Source of the DNA: Gammaproteobacteria bacterium
GTDB lineage: Bacteria > Pseudomonadota > Gammaproteobacteria > Poriferisulfidales > Poriferisulfidaceae
Direction: 5' to 3'
DNA length: 64,000 bases
NCBI GenBank assembly: GCA_026706895.1
Contig: JAPOXW010000013.1
Coordinates: 1-64,000 of the forward strand
This document shows, in pieces, positions 44,672-53,904 of the stretch (its first letter is position 1; every line of letters begins with the position of its first letter). The position numbers were made by a program, and so were the translations under genes. The notes under the pieces are model-generated. The model did not search any database. It was not told the origin of the DNA and saw nothing but the letters and a program-made list of their open reading frames with translations.

Positions 44672-45332
44672 CAGCCCACATCCGCAACAGCCGCGAATAA
44701 ACCCAGTCCAGTCTTTTCAGGTCCTCGTCCGCTGGATCCTGCTCCATCTTTCGAGACCTCACAACATCCAAGGCCTGCAAAACTTCACGTTGCTGTTCGT
44801 CTCGCACCTGACTCTGGATCCACAACACCGCGACCCATCGTTCGCCCGAACTCACTTCATCGACCCGGTGCAGGTGGCCCGCGGGATACAGGACCGCATC
44901 CCCGGCCAGATATCGCGCGGTCTGCTCGCCATATGGAGTTTCCACGATCAGTGCGCCACCTTCATACTCCGAAGGATCGCTCAGAAATACGGTGACCGCG
45001 AGGTCCGAGCGGTAACCGCCCTCGCCCATGACAGCATCATCCGTATGCCAGCCATAGTGCATCCCCGGTCGGTAACGGGAAAAAATCGGATGGCTGATTC
45101 GCAACGGCAATGCGTAACGCTGCACCAGGGGATGGCGCTGCAGCGCCTGCGCGACACAGAGTTCCAGAGGCTCGCGCTCGGAGCGGGATGCTTGGAATTC
45201 TTCGTTCTGCTTGACTTCGCCCGCTAATCGGCCCGCGCTGGCGCGGCCGTCCGCAAAAGTGCCCTGACGCAGGCCCGTGCGGATTTTTTCCAGTTCCTCG
45301 GGAGTCAGAACTTCAGGAAGGTGGAGCAACAT
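44664..45332 (-). CDS. PKHD-type Fe(II)/2-oxoglutarate hydroxylase
   Basis: This 222-residue protein of the PiuC/YbiX family contains the iron-binding facial triad (YGWHTDDAVMGEG, and the distal His in YPAGHLHRVDEV) and the 2-oxoglutarate arginine region SGERWVAVLW. ATG at 45332 gives the usual MLLHLPEVLTPEE start, with GGAG nearby, rather than the longer frame. Relatives are often linked to iron uptake, and the substrate is unknown. Confidence 0.87.
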   Translation of the reverse strand: MLLHLPEVLTPEELEKIRTGLRQGTFADGRASAGRLAGEVKQNEEFQASRSEREPLELCVAQALQRHPLVQRYALPLRISHPIFSRYRPGMHYGWHTDDAVMGEGGYRSDLAVTVFLSDPSEYEGGALIVETPYGEQTARYLAGDAVLYPAGHLHRVDEVSSGERWVAVLWIQSQVRDEQQREVLQALDVVRSRKMEQDPADEDLKRLDWVYSRLLRMWADV

Positions 45333-45370
45333 GGCGGGGGAATCCGGCTTCTCCTCATTATAATGAGGCG

Positions 45371-46261
45371 ATGGCACGGATATGCGTCTTAGGGGGGACC
45401 GGATTTGTCGGTCAGGCGCTGGCCAGGCGCCTGGTGGCGCAAGGTCACGAAGTCCGGGTGCTGACCCGGCAGCGCTTCCGCCATCGCTCCCTGCTGGTTC
45501 TCCCTACACTGGACCTGGTGCAGGCGAACGTTCACAAAGAGCAGACGCTAATACGCCATACCGAAGGCATGGACGTCGTCATCAACCTGATCGGCATCCT
45601 CAACGAATCGCGCATGCGCGGGCAGTCCTTCAAGAAAACGCATGTCCAACTGGCACAGAAACTGGTGTCTGCCTGCCACACGCACAAGATTCCGAGATTG
45701 CTGCAGATGAGCGCGCTCGGCGCCAACCGCAATACGCGCAGCCAATACCTGCGAAGCAAGGCCGAGGCGGAAGCGGCGTTGCTCCAGTTCAGTGGGGTGA
45801 CCCAAGTCACGTGTTTTCGCCCTTCCTTGATCTTCGGCCCCGGCGACCATCTCATTGGTCGATTCACCACGCTGCTGCGTCTTGCGCCGTATTTCTTTCC
45901 TCTCGGCTGTCCCGACACCCGTTTTGCCCCAGTTTATGTCGGCGATGTCGTCACCCGGATGTGTGATTCCTTGGACGATCGGCAAACCTATTCGCAGTCC
46001 ATCAGCCTGTGCGGTCCCGACATCTATACCTTGCAGGAACTGGTGGAGTTGATCGCGAAAACGGCTGGCCTGAAACGCCGGATCGCCCGCCTGTCTCCAT
46101 TCCTGTTCCGGATGCAGGCGCGTATCCTGGGGCATGTGCCCGGCAAACCCATCACCATGGACAATTACTACAGCCTGCAGGTCGACAGCGTGTGCCCCGA
46201 TGCAGACCCCTGCCCCACCCATCTGGAGCCGATCATACGGGAGATTCTAGGAGGAAATTGA
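45371..46261 (+). CDS. NDUFA9-like NAD(P)-dependent epimerase/dehydratase family protein
   Basis: This 296-residue short-chain dehydrogenase-type protein has an N-terminal Rossmann motif ICVLGGTGFVGQALARRL and the stretch LLQMSALGANRNTRSQYLRSKAEAE, typical of complex-I NDUFA9-family proteins. In bacteria their role is not well defined, and several bind NADPH. It is divergent from the dioxygenase gene. Confidence 0.85.
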   Translation: MARICVLGGTGFVGQALARRLVAQGHEVRVLTRQRFRHRSLLVLPTLDLVQANVHKEQTLIRHTEGMDVVINLIGILNESRMRGQSFKKTHVQLAQKLVSACHTHKIPRLLQMSALGANRNTRSQYLRSKAEAEAALLQFSGVTQVTCFRPSLIFGPGDHLIGRFTTLLRLAPYFFPLGCPDTRFAPVYVGDVVTRMCDSLDDRQTYSQSISLCGPDIYTLQELVELIAKTAGLKRRIARLSPFLFRMQARILGHVPGKPITMDNYYSLQVDSVCPDADPCPTHLEPIIREILGGN

Positions 46262-46443
46262 CTTCCTCTCGCATCAAAGGAACACTATTGTCCCGATAAT
46301 TTTGAATTGGAGTCAGTTGACTAGAACGGTTAGCTGCATCTACTCGATAGCCGGCATATCCCATCCCTTACGATTTTTGAACATTGTGCAATTGAATCAA
46401 GTTTTGCGGTTCGCCAATTAAGCCCTGAGGTTTCCCAGATTTG

Positions 46444-46500
46444 CAGACAGGGACAGGCAGGTTACAATAACTTGATTAGACCTGTCTGACTAGTTATAAT
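46444..46500 (+). promoter_or_regulatory. Promoter and operator of the VapBC-like module
   Basis: TTGATT (46472-46477) and TATAAT (46495-46500) have a 17-base spacer. The inverted repeat CAGACAGG (46444-46451) and CCTGTCTG (46481-46488) has one arm inside the promoter spacer, a good place for antitoxin autorepression. The predicted RNA start is about 46507, which is the ATG of the antitoxin gene. The rest of the 46262-46506 gap holds nothing else recognisable. Confidence 0.65.
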
Positions 46501-46506
46501 TGTCCC

Positions 46507-46782
46507 ATGAAACTCATCTATTCAACCTACGAGGCCAAGGCGCATTTCTCCGAGGTATTGCGACACGTGCGGGAGGGCAGGACGGTCACGGTGTCCTACC
46601 GAGGTGAACCCGTCGCTGAAATACGTCCCGCATTGCCTCCCCCTCAGACTTTGGAAGACAGGCTGGATCAACTAAAACGACGGGGAGCCATCGTGCCGTC
46701 TGGACAACCTCAACGGCCACTTGCCGCGCTGGGTAAACGCCCTGGAGCTTTACGGCGTTTTCTTGACGAGCGCAACGCATGA
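46507..46782 (+). CDS. Phd/YefM-type antitoxin
   Basis: This 91-residue protein has the Phd/YefM N-terminal DNA-binding domain (MKLIYSTYEAKAHFSEVLRH, VREGRTVTVSYRGEPVAEIRP) and a basic/proline-rich C-terminal tail for toxin binding. It overlaps the PIN toxin gene by 4 bases (ATGA). The mRNA appears to start at or next to this ATG, so it may be leaderless. It probably represses its own operator at 46444-46488. Confidence 0.9.
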   Translation: MKLIYSTYEAKAHFSEVLRHVREGRTVTVSYRGEPVAEIRPALPPPQTLEDRLDQLKRRGAIVPSGQPQRPLAALGKRPGALRRFLDERNA

Positions 46783-47159
46783 GCGTTGCTTACGTCGACA
46801 CCTCTGCCTTGGTTGCCATTGCATTTGATGAAGATGGCAGCGCAGCAGTGACCGACCAGTTGATAGAAAACACACGCCTGCTTTCATCCAATCTGCTTGA
46901 AGCGGAATTGAGGTCTGCCTGTTCACGCGAAGGAGTCGTCTTCTCCCCGGAGTTGTGTGCCAATCTTGATTGGGTGTTTCCGGATCGGTCATTGGCGCGT
47001 GAGATAGCGACCGTTCTGGACGTCGGCTACTTGCGCGGGGCCGACCTGTGGCATGTCGCCTCGGCGCTATACGTTGCGCCGGAGCCGGACGAAATGCAGT
47101 TTATTACGCTCGATACGCAACAACAGACGGTGGCGGAAGCAGTAGGCTTCCGGATTTGA
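46779..47159 (+). CDS. vapC: PIN-domain (VapC-type) toxin
   Basis: This 126-residue PIN ribonuclease has the acidic triad region in VAYVDTSALVAIAF, ELRSAC and GADLWHVASAL. VapC toxins cleave initiator tRNA or rRNA sites, but the target here is unknown. The gene is coupled to the antitoxin by ATGA. The module appears intact, unlike the relic modules elsewhere in the window. Confidence 0.92.
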   Translation: MSVAYVDTSALVAIAFDEDGSAAVTDQLIENTRLLSSNLLEAELRSACSREGVVFSPELCANLDWVFPDRSLAREIATVLDVGYLRGADLWHVASALYVAPEPDEMQFITLDTQQQTVAEAVGFRI

Positions 47160-47182
47160 AGGTGCCCTGAAATCTATGGGAC

Positions 47183-47620
47183 TCATAGGCTTATATTGAA
47201 TGTGACCGGGCCATCATTAATCAAATGGACTTGCATGCCAGCCCCGAATTCCCCGGTTTCCACGGAGCCGTGCCACTCCCGGCACTCTGCACACAGTTTT
47301 TCAAACAGCATGCGCCCGGTTTCCGGCGGCGCGGCAGAACTGAAACTTGCGCGCATTCCCCGGTCGGTCTCGGCCGCAAGGGTGAATTGCGGCACCAGCA
47401 GCAGTGCGCCGTCCGTATCTACTAGGGAACGGTTCATTTTCCCTTCTTCATCGGCGAACAGGCGATACCCAAGGATTCGCTCTGCCATGCGCTCGGTCTG
47501 CTCCGGCGCATCATCCTTGTGAAAGCCGATCAAGGCCAGGATTCCGGGGCCAATGGCTGCCACGGTACGCCCGTCAATGTCGACGCGGGCCTCAATTACA
47601 CGTTGGAGCAGGGCAATCAT
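47183..47620 (-). CDS. dtd: D-aminoacyl-tRNA deacylase
   Basis: Dtd hydrolyses D-aminoacyl-tRNA and Gly-tRNA(Ala). The 145-residue protein begins MIALLQRVIEARVDIDG and has the catalytic VPQFTLAAETDRG and the NDGPVTF motif. It is divergent from tRNA-Arg(CCG) and convergent with vapC. Confidence 0.96.
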   Translation of the reverse strand: MIALLQRVIEARVDIDGRTVAAIGPGILALIGFHKDDAPEQTERMAERILGYRLFADEEGKMNRSLVDTDGALLLVPQFTLAAETDRGMRASFSSAAPPETGRMLFEKLCAECREWHGSVETGEFGAGMQVHLINDGPVTFNISL

Positions 47621-47629
47621 GGCGCTAAC

Positions 47630-47659
47630 TTGGCTGAGTCATGGTGAAGGCACTATAAT
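47630..47659 (+). promoter_or_regulatory. Sigma70 promoter for tRNA-Arg(CCG)
   Basis: TTGGCT (47630-47635) and TATAAT (47654-47659) are spaced by 18 bases, ending 10 bases before the tRNA 5' end. Confidence 0.65.
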
Positions 47660-47669
47660 CCAATTCTAC

Positions 47670-47745
47670 GCGCCCGTGGCTCAGTGGATAGAGCACTGGC
47701 CTCCGGAGCCAGGGGTCGCAGGTTCGAATCCTGCCGGGCGCGCCA
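47670..47745 (+). tRNA. tRNA-Arg(CCG)
   Basis: The acceptor stem GCGCCCG pairs with CGGGCGC, discriminator G, with CCA encoded. The anticodon stem CTGGC/GCCAG encloses CTCCGGA (anticodon CCG), and the T arm is GCAG-GTTCGAATC-CTGC. It reads CGG codons. The his operon follows on the same strand. Confidence 0.95.
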
Positions 47746-47831
47746 ATTTGTTGTTGTTTTTACTGATTTCAAACCCGTATCGAACATAGTAAAATGACCG
47801 AGCCAGCAGTGGCTCCACCCTCTTTCCTCCC

Positions 47832-48422
47832 ATGAGCGCCCGCACCGCCTGTATCCAGCGCGATACCCGTGAGACCCAGATCGAGGTCGAAGTCGACCTC
47901 GACGGCAAGGGTTGTTCGGAACTCGAGACCGGCCTGCCCTTCCTGGAGCACATGCTGGACCAGGTCGCACGGCACGGCATGCTGGACCTCCGCGTGAAGG
48001 CCACGGGAGACCTTTCCGTCGACGCGCACCACACCGTCGAGGACATCGGCATCGTCCTGGGCCAGGCCATACGCCAGGCGTTGGGCGACAAGAAGGCGAT
48101 CCGCCGTTACGGACACGCCTATGTCCCGCTGGACGAGGCACTATCGCGGGTCGTCATCGATTTCTCCGGCCGCCCCGGCCTGAATTACGAGGTCGAGTAC
48201 CCGCGTGCCCGGATACAGGACTTCGACGTGGACCTGGTGAACGAATTTTTCCAAGGTTTTGTCAACCATGCCATGGCCACGCTTCACATCGACGGCCTGC
48301 GCGGAAACAACGCCCACCATATCGCCGAGACGGTGTTCAAGGCTTTCGGCCGTGCCGTTCGCATGGCCGTGGAGCAGGATCCGCGGGAGACCGGCACCCC
48401 TTCGACTAAAGGCGTTCTATAG
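47832..48422 (+). CDS. hisB: Imidazoleglycerol-phosphate dehydratase
   Basis: HisB dehydrates imidazole-glycerol phosphate in histidine biosynthesis. The 196-residue protein is the single-function form without the phosphatase domain found in enteric HisB. It has the metal-binding histidine motifs [16 protein letters not shown] and [17 protein letters not shown], and [15 protein letters not shown]. It heads hisB-hisH-hisA-hisF-hisE. Confidence 0.97.
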   Translation: MSARTACIQRDTRETQIEVEVDLDGKGCSELETGLPFLEHMLDQVARHGMLDLRVKATGDLSVDAHHTVEDIGIVLGQAIRQALGDKKAIRRYGHAYVPLDEALSRVVIDFSGRPGLNYEVEYPRARIQDFDVDLVNEFFQGFVNHAMATLHIDGLRGNNAHHIAETVFKAFGRAVRMAVEQDPRETGTPSTKGVL

Positions 48423-48444
48423 CTCCATTCCATTCTGCTTTGCG

Positions 48445-49083
48445 ATGCAGACCGTCGCCATTGTTGACTTCAGTTTCGGCAACCTGCGTTCCGTGCACAA
48501 TGCTTTGCGCAGCCTGGCGGAGCCCGGGACCGATATTCGGATTGCAACCGAGCCTGCGGACATAGAACAGGCGGACCGGATCGTATTCCCGGGCCAAGGT
48601 GCGGCACGCCACTGCATGCTCGCTCTGCGCCAGAAAAGCCTGGCCGACGCGGTGCTGGACGCAGCCCAAAGCCGGCCCTTCCTCGGAATCTGCATGGGCA
48701 TGCAGGTCCTGATGGAATACAGCGAGGAGAACGATGGAGTTGATTGCCTTGGACTGTTCTCCGGGAGGGTCCAGGCTTTCGCGCCCCATGTCGAGCGCGG
48801 AAGCGGGTTCAAGATTCCGCACATGGGCTGGAGCCGCATCGAACAGACGCCCCATCCATTGTGGGAGAATATCCTGGATCAAAGTCGCTTTTATTTCGTG
48901 CACAGTTACTACACGGCCCCTCGCGACGAGGAGGCCATCGCCGGGCGCACCGATTACGTCCTGCCTTTCGCTTCGGTCATTGCGAAAGATCAGGTGTTCG
49001 CCATGCAGAGCCACCCCGAGAAGAGCGGGGAGCACGGCTTGACGTTATTGCGGAATTTCCTGAACTGGGACGGACAGTGCTGA
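48445..49083 (+). CDS. hisH: Imidazole glycerol phosphate synthase, glutaminase subunit
   Basis: HisH supplies ammonia to HisF. The 212-residue class I amidotransferase has [20 protein letters not shown], the nucleophile motif [11 protein letters not shown] and the His/Glu pair in [11 protein letters not shown] at 48445 gives the normal MQTVAIVDF start; longer in-frame extensions overlap hisB. Confidence 0.96.
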   Translation: MQTVAIVDFSFGNLRSVHNALRSLAEPGTDIRIATEPADIEQADRIVFPGQGAARHCMLALRQKSLADAVLDAAQSRPFLGICMGMQVLMEYSEENDGVDCLGLFSGRVQAFAPHVERGSGFKIPHMGWSRIEQTPHPLWENILDQSRFYFVHSYYTAPRDEEAIAGRTDYVLPFASVIAKDQVFAMQSHPEKSGEHGLTLLRNFLNWDGQC

Positions 49084-49102
49084 ACCGGGAACCTGCCGCA
49101 TC

Positions 49103-49831
49103 ATGCTGATTATTCCTGCCATCGACATCAAGGACGGACGGTGCGTGCGCCTGCGCCAGGGCCGGATGGACGACGAAACCGTCTTTTCGGACGATCCGGT
49201 CAGCGTGGCCCAGCGCTGGGTGGACCAAGGCGCGCAACGACTGCACATCGTGGATCTGGATGGCGCCCGCGCGGGCAAGCCAGCCAACCTTTCGATCATC
49301 GAGCAGATCACACAGAATCACCCGAAAATTCCGATCCAGGTCGGCGGCGGCATCCGAAGCGAGGAAACCATCCAGACCTACCTGAATGTCGGGGTGCGCT
49401 ACACCGTCATCGGCACCCGCGCCGTGCGCGAACCGCACTTCGTAGAGGAACTGTGCTTGGAATTCCCCGGTCACATCATCGTCGGCCTGGATGCCAAGGA
49501 CGGCAAGGTGGCCACCGACGGCTGGTCCAAGCTGTCCCACCATGACGCCATCGACCTGGCCCAACACTTTGTCCAGGAAGGGGTCGCCTCGATCATCTTT
49601 ACCGACATCAGCCGCGACGGCATGATGCAGGGCGTCAACGTGGACTCGACGGTTGAGTTGGCCCAGGCATTGCCCATCCCCATCATCGCCTCCGGCGGCG
49701 TCAGCACGCTGGAAGACATCAAGGCCCTTCAAGCCGTTGCCGACGAAGGCATCAGCGGCGCCATCATCGGGCGGGCTCTGTACGAAGGCAGTATCGACCT
49801 CCAGCAGGCCTTGGCGCTGACTTCCGACTGA
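49103..49831 (+). CDS. hisA: ProFAR isomerase
   Basis: HisA isomerises ProFAR to PRFAR. The 242-residue TIM barrel has [18 protein letters not shown] with the first catalytic Asp, [28 protein letters not shown] and [13 protein letters not shown] with the second Asp. The stop overlaps hisF by one base (TGATG). Confidence 0.97.
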   Translation: MLIIPAIDIKDGRCVRLRQGRMDDETVFSDDPVSVAQRWVDQGAQRLHIVDLDGARAGKPANLSIIEQITQNHPKIPIQVGGGIRSEETIQTYLNVGVRYTVIGTRAVREPHFVEELCLEFPGHIIVGLDAKDGKVATDGWSKLSHHDAIDLAQHFVQEGVASIIFTDISRDGMMQGVNVDSTVELAQALPIPIIASGGVSTLEDIKALQAVADEGISGAIIGRALYEGSIDLQQALALTSD

Positions 49832-50604
49832 TGGGCCTCGCCAAACGTATCATCCCGTGCCTGGACGTTGACGGAGGCCGGGTGGTAAAAGGCGTGAAGT
49901 TCGTCGATATCCGGGATGCCGGGGACCCGGTCGAAATCGCCCGCCGTTACGATCAGGAGGGCGCGGACGAAATCACGTTCCTGGACATCACGGCAAGCCA
50001 CCACGACCGTGACACTACGGTCCACATGGTGGAAGCCGTGGCGGAACAGGTCTTCATTCCCCTGACCGTCGGCGGAGGCATCCGAACTGTCGAGAACATC
50101 CGGACCCTGCTGTGTGCCGGTGCCGACAAGGTCGGCATCAACACGGCCGCTGTCGCCAATCCGGAGTTCGTGCGGGAAGCCAGCGACACGGTCGGCAACC
50201 AGTGCATCGTCGTCGCCATCGACGCCAAACAGATCAGTGCGCCAGACGCACCGTCGCGCTGGGACATCTTCACCCACGGCGGGCGCAAGGACACGGGTAT
50301 CGACGCTCTAGAATGGGCACAGAAGATGGAAGCCTACGGAGCCGGGGAAATTCTCCTCACCAGCATGGACCGGGACGGGACCCGCGAAGGATTCGACCTG
50401 GAACTGACCCGGGCCATGAGCGATGCGGTCGGCATCCCCGTTATCGCATCGGGCGGAGTCGGGAACCTGCAGCACCTGGTGGACGGCGTGACCGAAGGCG
50501 GGGCCGACGCGGTACTCGCGGCCAGCATCTTTCACTTCCAGGAGTACACGATTGGCGAAGCCAAGCAGTACATGCAGCAGAACGGGATCGAGGTCCGCTT
50601 ATAA
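49831..50604 (+). CDS. hisF: Imidazole glycerol phosphate synthase, cyclase subunit
   Basis: HisF cyclises PRFAR with ammonia from HisH. The 257-residue TIM barrel has [39 protein letters not shown] and [17 protein letters not shown], with the catalytic aspartates. The next gene, hisE, starts 4 bases after the stop. The hisI gene that commonly comes next is absent here. Confidence 0.97.
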   Translation: MGLAKRIIPCLDVDGGRVVKGVKFVDIRDAGDPVEIARRYDQEGADEITFLDITASHHDRDTTVHMVEAVAEQVFIPLTVGGGIRTVENIRTLLCAGADKVGINTAAVANPEFVREASDTVGNQCIVVAIDAKQISAPDAPSRWDIFTHGGRKDTGIDALEWAQKMEAYGAGEILLTSMDRDGTREGFDLELTRAMSDAVGIPVIASGGVGNLQHLVDGVTEGGADAVLAASIFHFQEYTIGEAKQYMQQNGIEVRL

Positions 50605-50608
50605 CCCC

Positions 50609-50932
50609 ATGGACGAGAACATACGCATCCTCGAACAACTGATGGACGTGCTCCGGCAGCGCCGGGACGCCGATCCGGACAGTTCCTACGTCGCCTCGCT
50701 GTGCCGCGACGGGATTCCCGCCATTACGGCCAAGATCACCGAAGAAGCGGCCGAAACGGTGGAAGCGGCAGAGGGCGATCCCGAACACCTGGTGCACGAA
50801 GTCGCGGACCTGTGGTTCCACAGCCTGATCCTGCTGGCCCTGCGCGATCTCGATGCCCGCGACGTCCTCGAAGAGTTGCAGCGCCGATTCGGGACTTCCG
50901 GACTGGAAGAAAAAGCTAGCCGAGAATCATGA
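50609..50932 (+). CDS. hisE: Phosphoribosyl-ATP pyrophosphatase
   Basis: HisE hydrolyses phosphoribosyl-ATP in the second step of histidine biosynthesis. The 107-residue all-alpha MazG-like protein has KITEEAAETVEAAEGD and LVHEVADLWFHSLILL. ATG at 50609 is used because it follows hisF directly. It is a stand-alone HisE, not fused to HisI. It overlaps the next gene by 4 bases (ATGA). Confidence 0.95.
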   Translation: MDENIRILEQLMDVLRQRRDADPDSSYVASLCRDGIPAITAKITEEAAETVEAAEGDPEHLVHEVADLWFHSLILLALRDLDARDVLEELQRRFGTSGLEEKASRES

Positions 50933-51858
50933 CGCCATCCGCACTGCGGAATCTGGCCAGCGGCCTTGCCGCCATGGTTCTGGGATTGGCCGGTACGGTA
51001 CCGCCAACAGCTGTAGCCCAAGACGATGTTCCCCGCATTGCCGTCGTGTCCGCCTACACGCCGGAAATGGTGGTTCTGAAAGGCGAACTTGAGAACACTG
51101 CCGTCCACTCGCTGAACGGTGTCGATTTCTCCACCGGCCAACTGCAAGGGCACGAAGTCGTACTGTTCCTGAGCGGCATCAGCATCGTCAACGCGGCAAT
51201 GACCGTGCAACTCGCCTTGGATCACTTCAATATCGAGCAGATCGTGTTCTCCGGCATTGCCGGCGGGGTCGATCCGGAACTGAATCCCGGTGATGTCGTG
51301 ATCGCCGACCGTTGGGGACAGTACCTGGAATCGCTTTACGCCCGGAAAATCGAAGGCGGCTGGGACAAGCCAGAGTTTTTCGAGTACCCGTACCCGAACT
51401 TCGGCATGATGTTCCCGAGATCCGTCACCGTGCAGCGAGCCGGGGCCGACGCACCGGAGACCCGGTTCTGGTTCGAAGTCGATGAATCCCTGCTCGCTTA
51501 CGCCCGCCAGGCAGCCGCAGATGTGTCACTCAAACACTGCACGGCGGAAAACACCTGTCTGGAGCAGGCGCCGAAAATCGTCATTGGCGGGCCCGGAGTG
51601 TCGGGCGGCGCCTTCATCGACAACGCGGAATTCCGCGACTACACATTCAAGACCTTCGGCGCACGCGTTCTGGACATGGAAAGCGCGGCCGTTGCTCACG
51701 TCGCTTACGCGAACGATGTCCCGTTCATCGCCATCCGGAGCTTGTCCGATCTGGCGGGCGGCGGCAGGGGCGGGAACGAAGTGGACATCTTTTACACTCT
51801 CGCGGCGGACAATGCGGCCAAAGTCGTCAAGGCGCTGCTGCGAGTCATCCCCGAATAG
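50929..51858 (+). CDS. Exported purine-nucleosidase/MTAN-like protein
   Basis: This 309-residue protein has an N-terminal signal peptide (ending AVAQ near residue 30), then a PNP/UDP-phosphorylase-type domain. The domain shows VSAYTPEM, LSGISIVNAAMTVQLAL, IVFSGIAGGVDPELNPGDVV and the nucleosidase motifs LDMESAAVAHVA and RSLSDLAGG with the catalytic Asp. MTA/SAH nucleosidases are normally cytoplasmic and shorter; this version is periplasmic with extra segments. It is coupled to hisE by ATGA and precedes tatB. It may salvage extracellular nucleosides. The substrate is unproven. Confidence 0.82.
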   Translation: MTPSALRNLASGLAAMVLGLAGTVPPTAVAQDDVPRIAVVSAYTPEMVVLKGELENTAVHSLNGVDFSTGQLQGHEVVLFLSGISIVNAAMTVQLALDHFNIEQIVFSGIAGGVDPELNPGDVVIADRWGQYLESLYARKIEGGWDKPEFFEYPYPNFGMMFPRSVTVQRAGADAPETRFWFEVDESLLAYARQAAADVSLKHCTAENTCLEQAPKIVIGGPGVSGGAFIDNAEFRDYTFKTFGARVLDMESAAVAHVAYANDVPFIAIRSLSDLAGGGRGGNEVDIFYTLAADNAAKVVKALLRVIPE

Positions 51859-51976
51859 CCGGGCGAGCTTGTCCGGCGATTTGCCGCACCGTACCGGCCT
51901 TCTTCGACCGCGGAGCCTGCGATAATAGGCGCGAGGCGATCTGGATCGCTGATTCCGTAATTCCGGGCCCTCGGCC

Positions 51977-52330
51977 ATGTTTGATTTTGGATTCTGGGAA
52001 CTGATTCTGGTCATGATCGTCGGCCTGGTCGTGATTGGGCCGAAGCGCCTGCCGAAGGTCGCTGCCCAGGTCGGGGGATGGGTGGGACACATGCGCCATC
52101 TGGTCCACCAGTTCCGTCAAAGCGTACAACAGGAGCTGCAGGCCGAAGAGCTCAAGGAAATCCTGCACCAGCAGCAAAACGAGATCCAGGAGCTGCGCGA
52201 CATCGTCCAGAACCATGCCGATCCCGACGCCCCCCTCGTCGAAGCCATAGAAAAGCAGCTTGAAGAACGCCCGGACGCCGAACCGGACACTCCCGCTGAC
52301 GAACCCGCAAAAGAACGTGGACAAGGTTGA
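51977..52330 (+). CDS. tatB: TatB, Tat substrate-receptor subunit
   Basis: TatB forms the twin-arginine receptor with TatC. The 117-residue protein has the short N-terminal helix FGFWELILVMIVGLVVIGP, the KRLPKVAAQVGGWVG hinge and a long amphipathic, coiled tail ending in acidic residues. It is larger than TatA, as expected. The stop overlaps tatC by 14 bases. No tatA precedes it. Confidence 0.94.
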   Translation: MFDFGFWELILVMIVGLVVIGPKRLPKVAAQVGGWVGHMRHLVHQFRQSVQQELQAEELKEILHQQQNEIQELRDIVQNHADPDAPLVEAIEKQLEERPDAEPDTPADEPAKERGQG

Positions 52331-53165
52331 TCCGGAACGCCCGTTCCTCAGCCATCTGGTCGAATTGCGCGACCGGTTGTTGCGGGTGCTGATCGTCGTC
52401 GGCGTCGTCCTGGTCGCGCTTCTGCCATTCGCCAATACGCTGTACACCTTACTGGCCACCCCCCTGCTCGACAGCCTCCCGGAAGGCCACTCGATGGTCG
52501 CCATCGACGTGGCTTCGCCTTTTCTGGCTCCATTCAAACTGACCCTGCTTCTGGCACTGACGATCACGGTGCCGTATACCCTGTACCAGGCTTGGTCTTT
52601 TGCGGCGCCGGGACTGTACGGGCACGAGAAACGCCTAGCCGGCCCGGTACTCCTGTCCAGCGTGATCCTGTTCTACCTTGGAATGGTGTTCGCCTATTTC
52701 GTGGTGTTCCCGCTGGTGTTCGGGTTCTTCGTCAGCACGGCGCCGGAAGGCGTGGCGGTCATGACCGACATCAACCGCTTCCTGGACTTCGTGGTGAAGA
52801 TCTTCCTGGCTTTCGGAGTGGCGTTCGAGGTTCCGATCGTCACGGTCGCCATGGTCTCCATGGGAGTCACGACGCCTGCGCGCCTGCGCGAAATCCGCCC
52901 TTACGTGATCGTGGCGGCATTCGTTGTCGGCATGCTGCTGACACCGCCGGACGTCATTTCCCAGACCCTGCTCGCCGTTCCGGTCTGGCTGCTGTACGAG
53001 ATCGGCATTCTTTTCTCCAAGATGGTGGCCCCGAAACAGGATGAAGCAGAAGAAGAGACCCGGTTCCGTCCCATGAGCGAAGAGGAGATGGACGCCGAAC
53101 TCGACGCGATGGAGTCCACCGAAACCCCGGAACCGGCTTCTCCCGACAAGAAGACCGATGAGTGA
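52317..53165 (+). CDS. tatC: TatC, Tat translocase core subunit
   Basis: TatC is the multispanning core of the Tat receptor. The 282-residue protein has FLSHLVELRDRLLRVLIVVG, the conserved VPYTLYQAWSFAAPGLYGHEK loop, a phenylalanine-rich helix and VVGMLLTPPDVISQTLLAVP, giving six predicted helices. GTG at 52317 gives a start just before the conserved N-terminus; an in-frame TTG at 52260 is an alternative. A charged acidic tail follows. It overlaps gmk by 8 bases. Confidence 0.95.
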   Translation: MDKVDPERPFLSHLVELRDRLLRVLIVVGVVLVALLPFANTLYTLLATPLLDSLPEGHSMVAIDVASPFLAPFKLTLLLALTITVPYTLYQAWSFAAPGLYGHEKRLAGPVLLSSVILFYLGMVFAYFVVFPLVFGFFVSTAPEGVAVMTDINRFLDFVVKIFLAFGVAFEVPIVTVAMVSMGVTTPARLREIRPYVIVAAFVVGMLLTPPDVISQTLLAVPVWLLYEIGILFSKMVAPKQDEAEEETRFRPMSEEEMDAELDAMESTETPEPASPDKKTDE

Positions 53166-53766
53166 GGGCCGGCTGTTCATCGTGACGGCGCCATCCGGAG
53201 CCGGCAAGACCTCCCTGCTCCGGGAACTCCTGAACCGGGAGGGGCGCCTTGCGGTCAGCATCTCGCACACGACGCGGCCGATGCGCCAGGGGGAAGAAGA
53301 CGGCGTGGACTATTACTTTGTTTCTCCTGAAGAATTTGAGCAAATTAATGGGCAGGACGGGTTTTTAGAATGTGCGGAGGTGTTCGGCAATCGGTACGGG
53401 ACTTCGCGTGCGGAGGTGAAGCGATTGCAGAACGAAGGACTCGACGTGATCCTGGAGATCGACTGGCAGGGCGCACGACTGGTGCGACAGAAAATGCCGG
53501 AAGCGGTCGGGATTTTCATCCTTCCGCCTTCGCTTGCCGTGCTGGAGGCGCGGCTGAGAAACCGCGGCACGGACGACGACGACGTAGTCTCGCAACGACT
53601 GGATCAGGCCCGATCAGACATTCTGCACTGTGAAGATTTCGAACATTGCGTCATCAACGACGACTTTGAGGAAACAGTGGAGCAATTGTGTTCCCTGATC
53701 CAGAATCCGGATCAGGTCGATGAGGACCCCCGCCCCTGTCACGAGCGGGTTCTGGAGATATCTTGA
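53158..53766 (+). CDS. gmk: Guanylate kinase
   Basis: Gmk phosphorylates GMP to GDP. The 202-residue protein has the P-loop APSGAGKTSLL, SISHTTRPMRQGEEDGVDYYF and GRYGTSRAEVKRL-type motifs (NRYGTSRAEV), with DWQGARLVRQKMP. It is coupled to tatC by overlap. Its end is followed by a terminator-like hairpin. Confidence 0.96.
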   Translation: MSEGRLFIVTAPSGAGKTSLLRELLNREGRLAVSISHTTRPMRQGEEDGVDYYFVSPEEFEQINGQDGFLECAEVFGNRYGTSRAEVKRLQNEGLDVILEIDWQGARLVRQKMPEAVGIFILPPSLAVLEARLRNRGTDDDDVVSQRLDQARSDILHCEDFEHCVINDDFEETVEQLCSLIQNPDQVDEDPRPCHERVLEIS

Positions 53767-53800
53767 CCGGCAGGCTGAAAATCACCCTGTCGGATATTTT
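53767..53800 (+). terminator. Terminator-like hairpin after gmk
   Basis: CCGGCAGG (53767-53774) pairs with CCTGTCGG (53786-53793), including one G-T pair, with an 11-base loop. ATATTTT follows. It probably ends the his-tat-gmk unit. The remaining 53801-53904 gap holds nothing recognisable. Confidence 0.5.
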
Positions 53801-53904
53801 AGCCAAATTGGCCAGTCAGGATGCAATAGAGTATAGCGCCAATCATGCTGACACCGTGATTTATTAAAGCGGCGTGCCTGAGTCCCATTCCACCATCACT
53901 GCGC

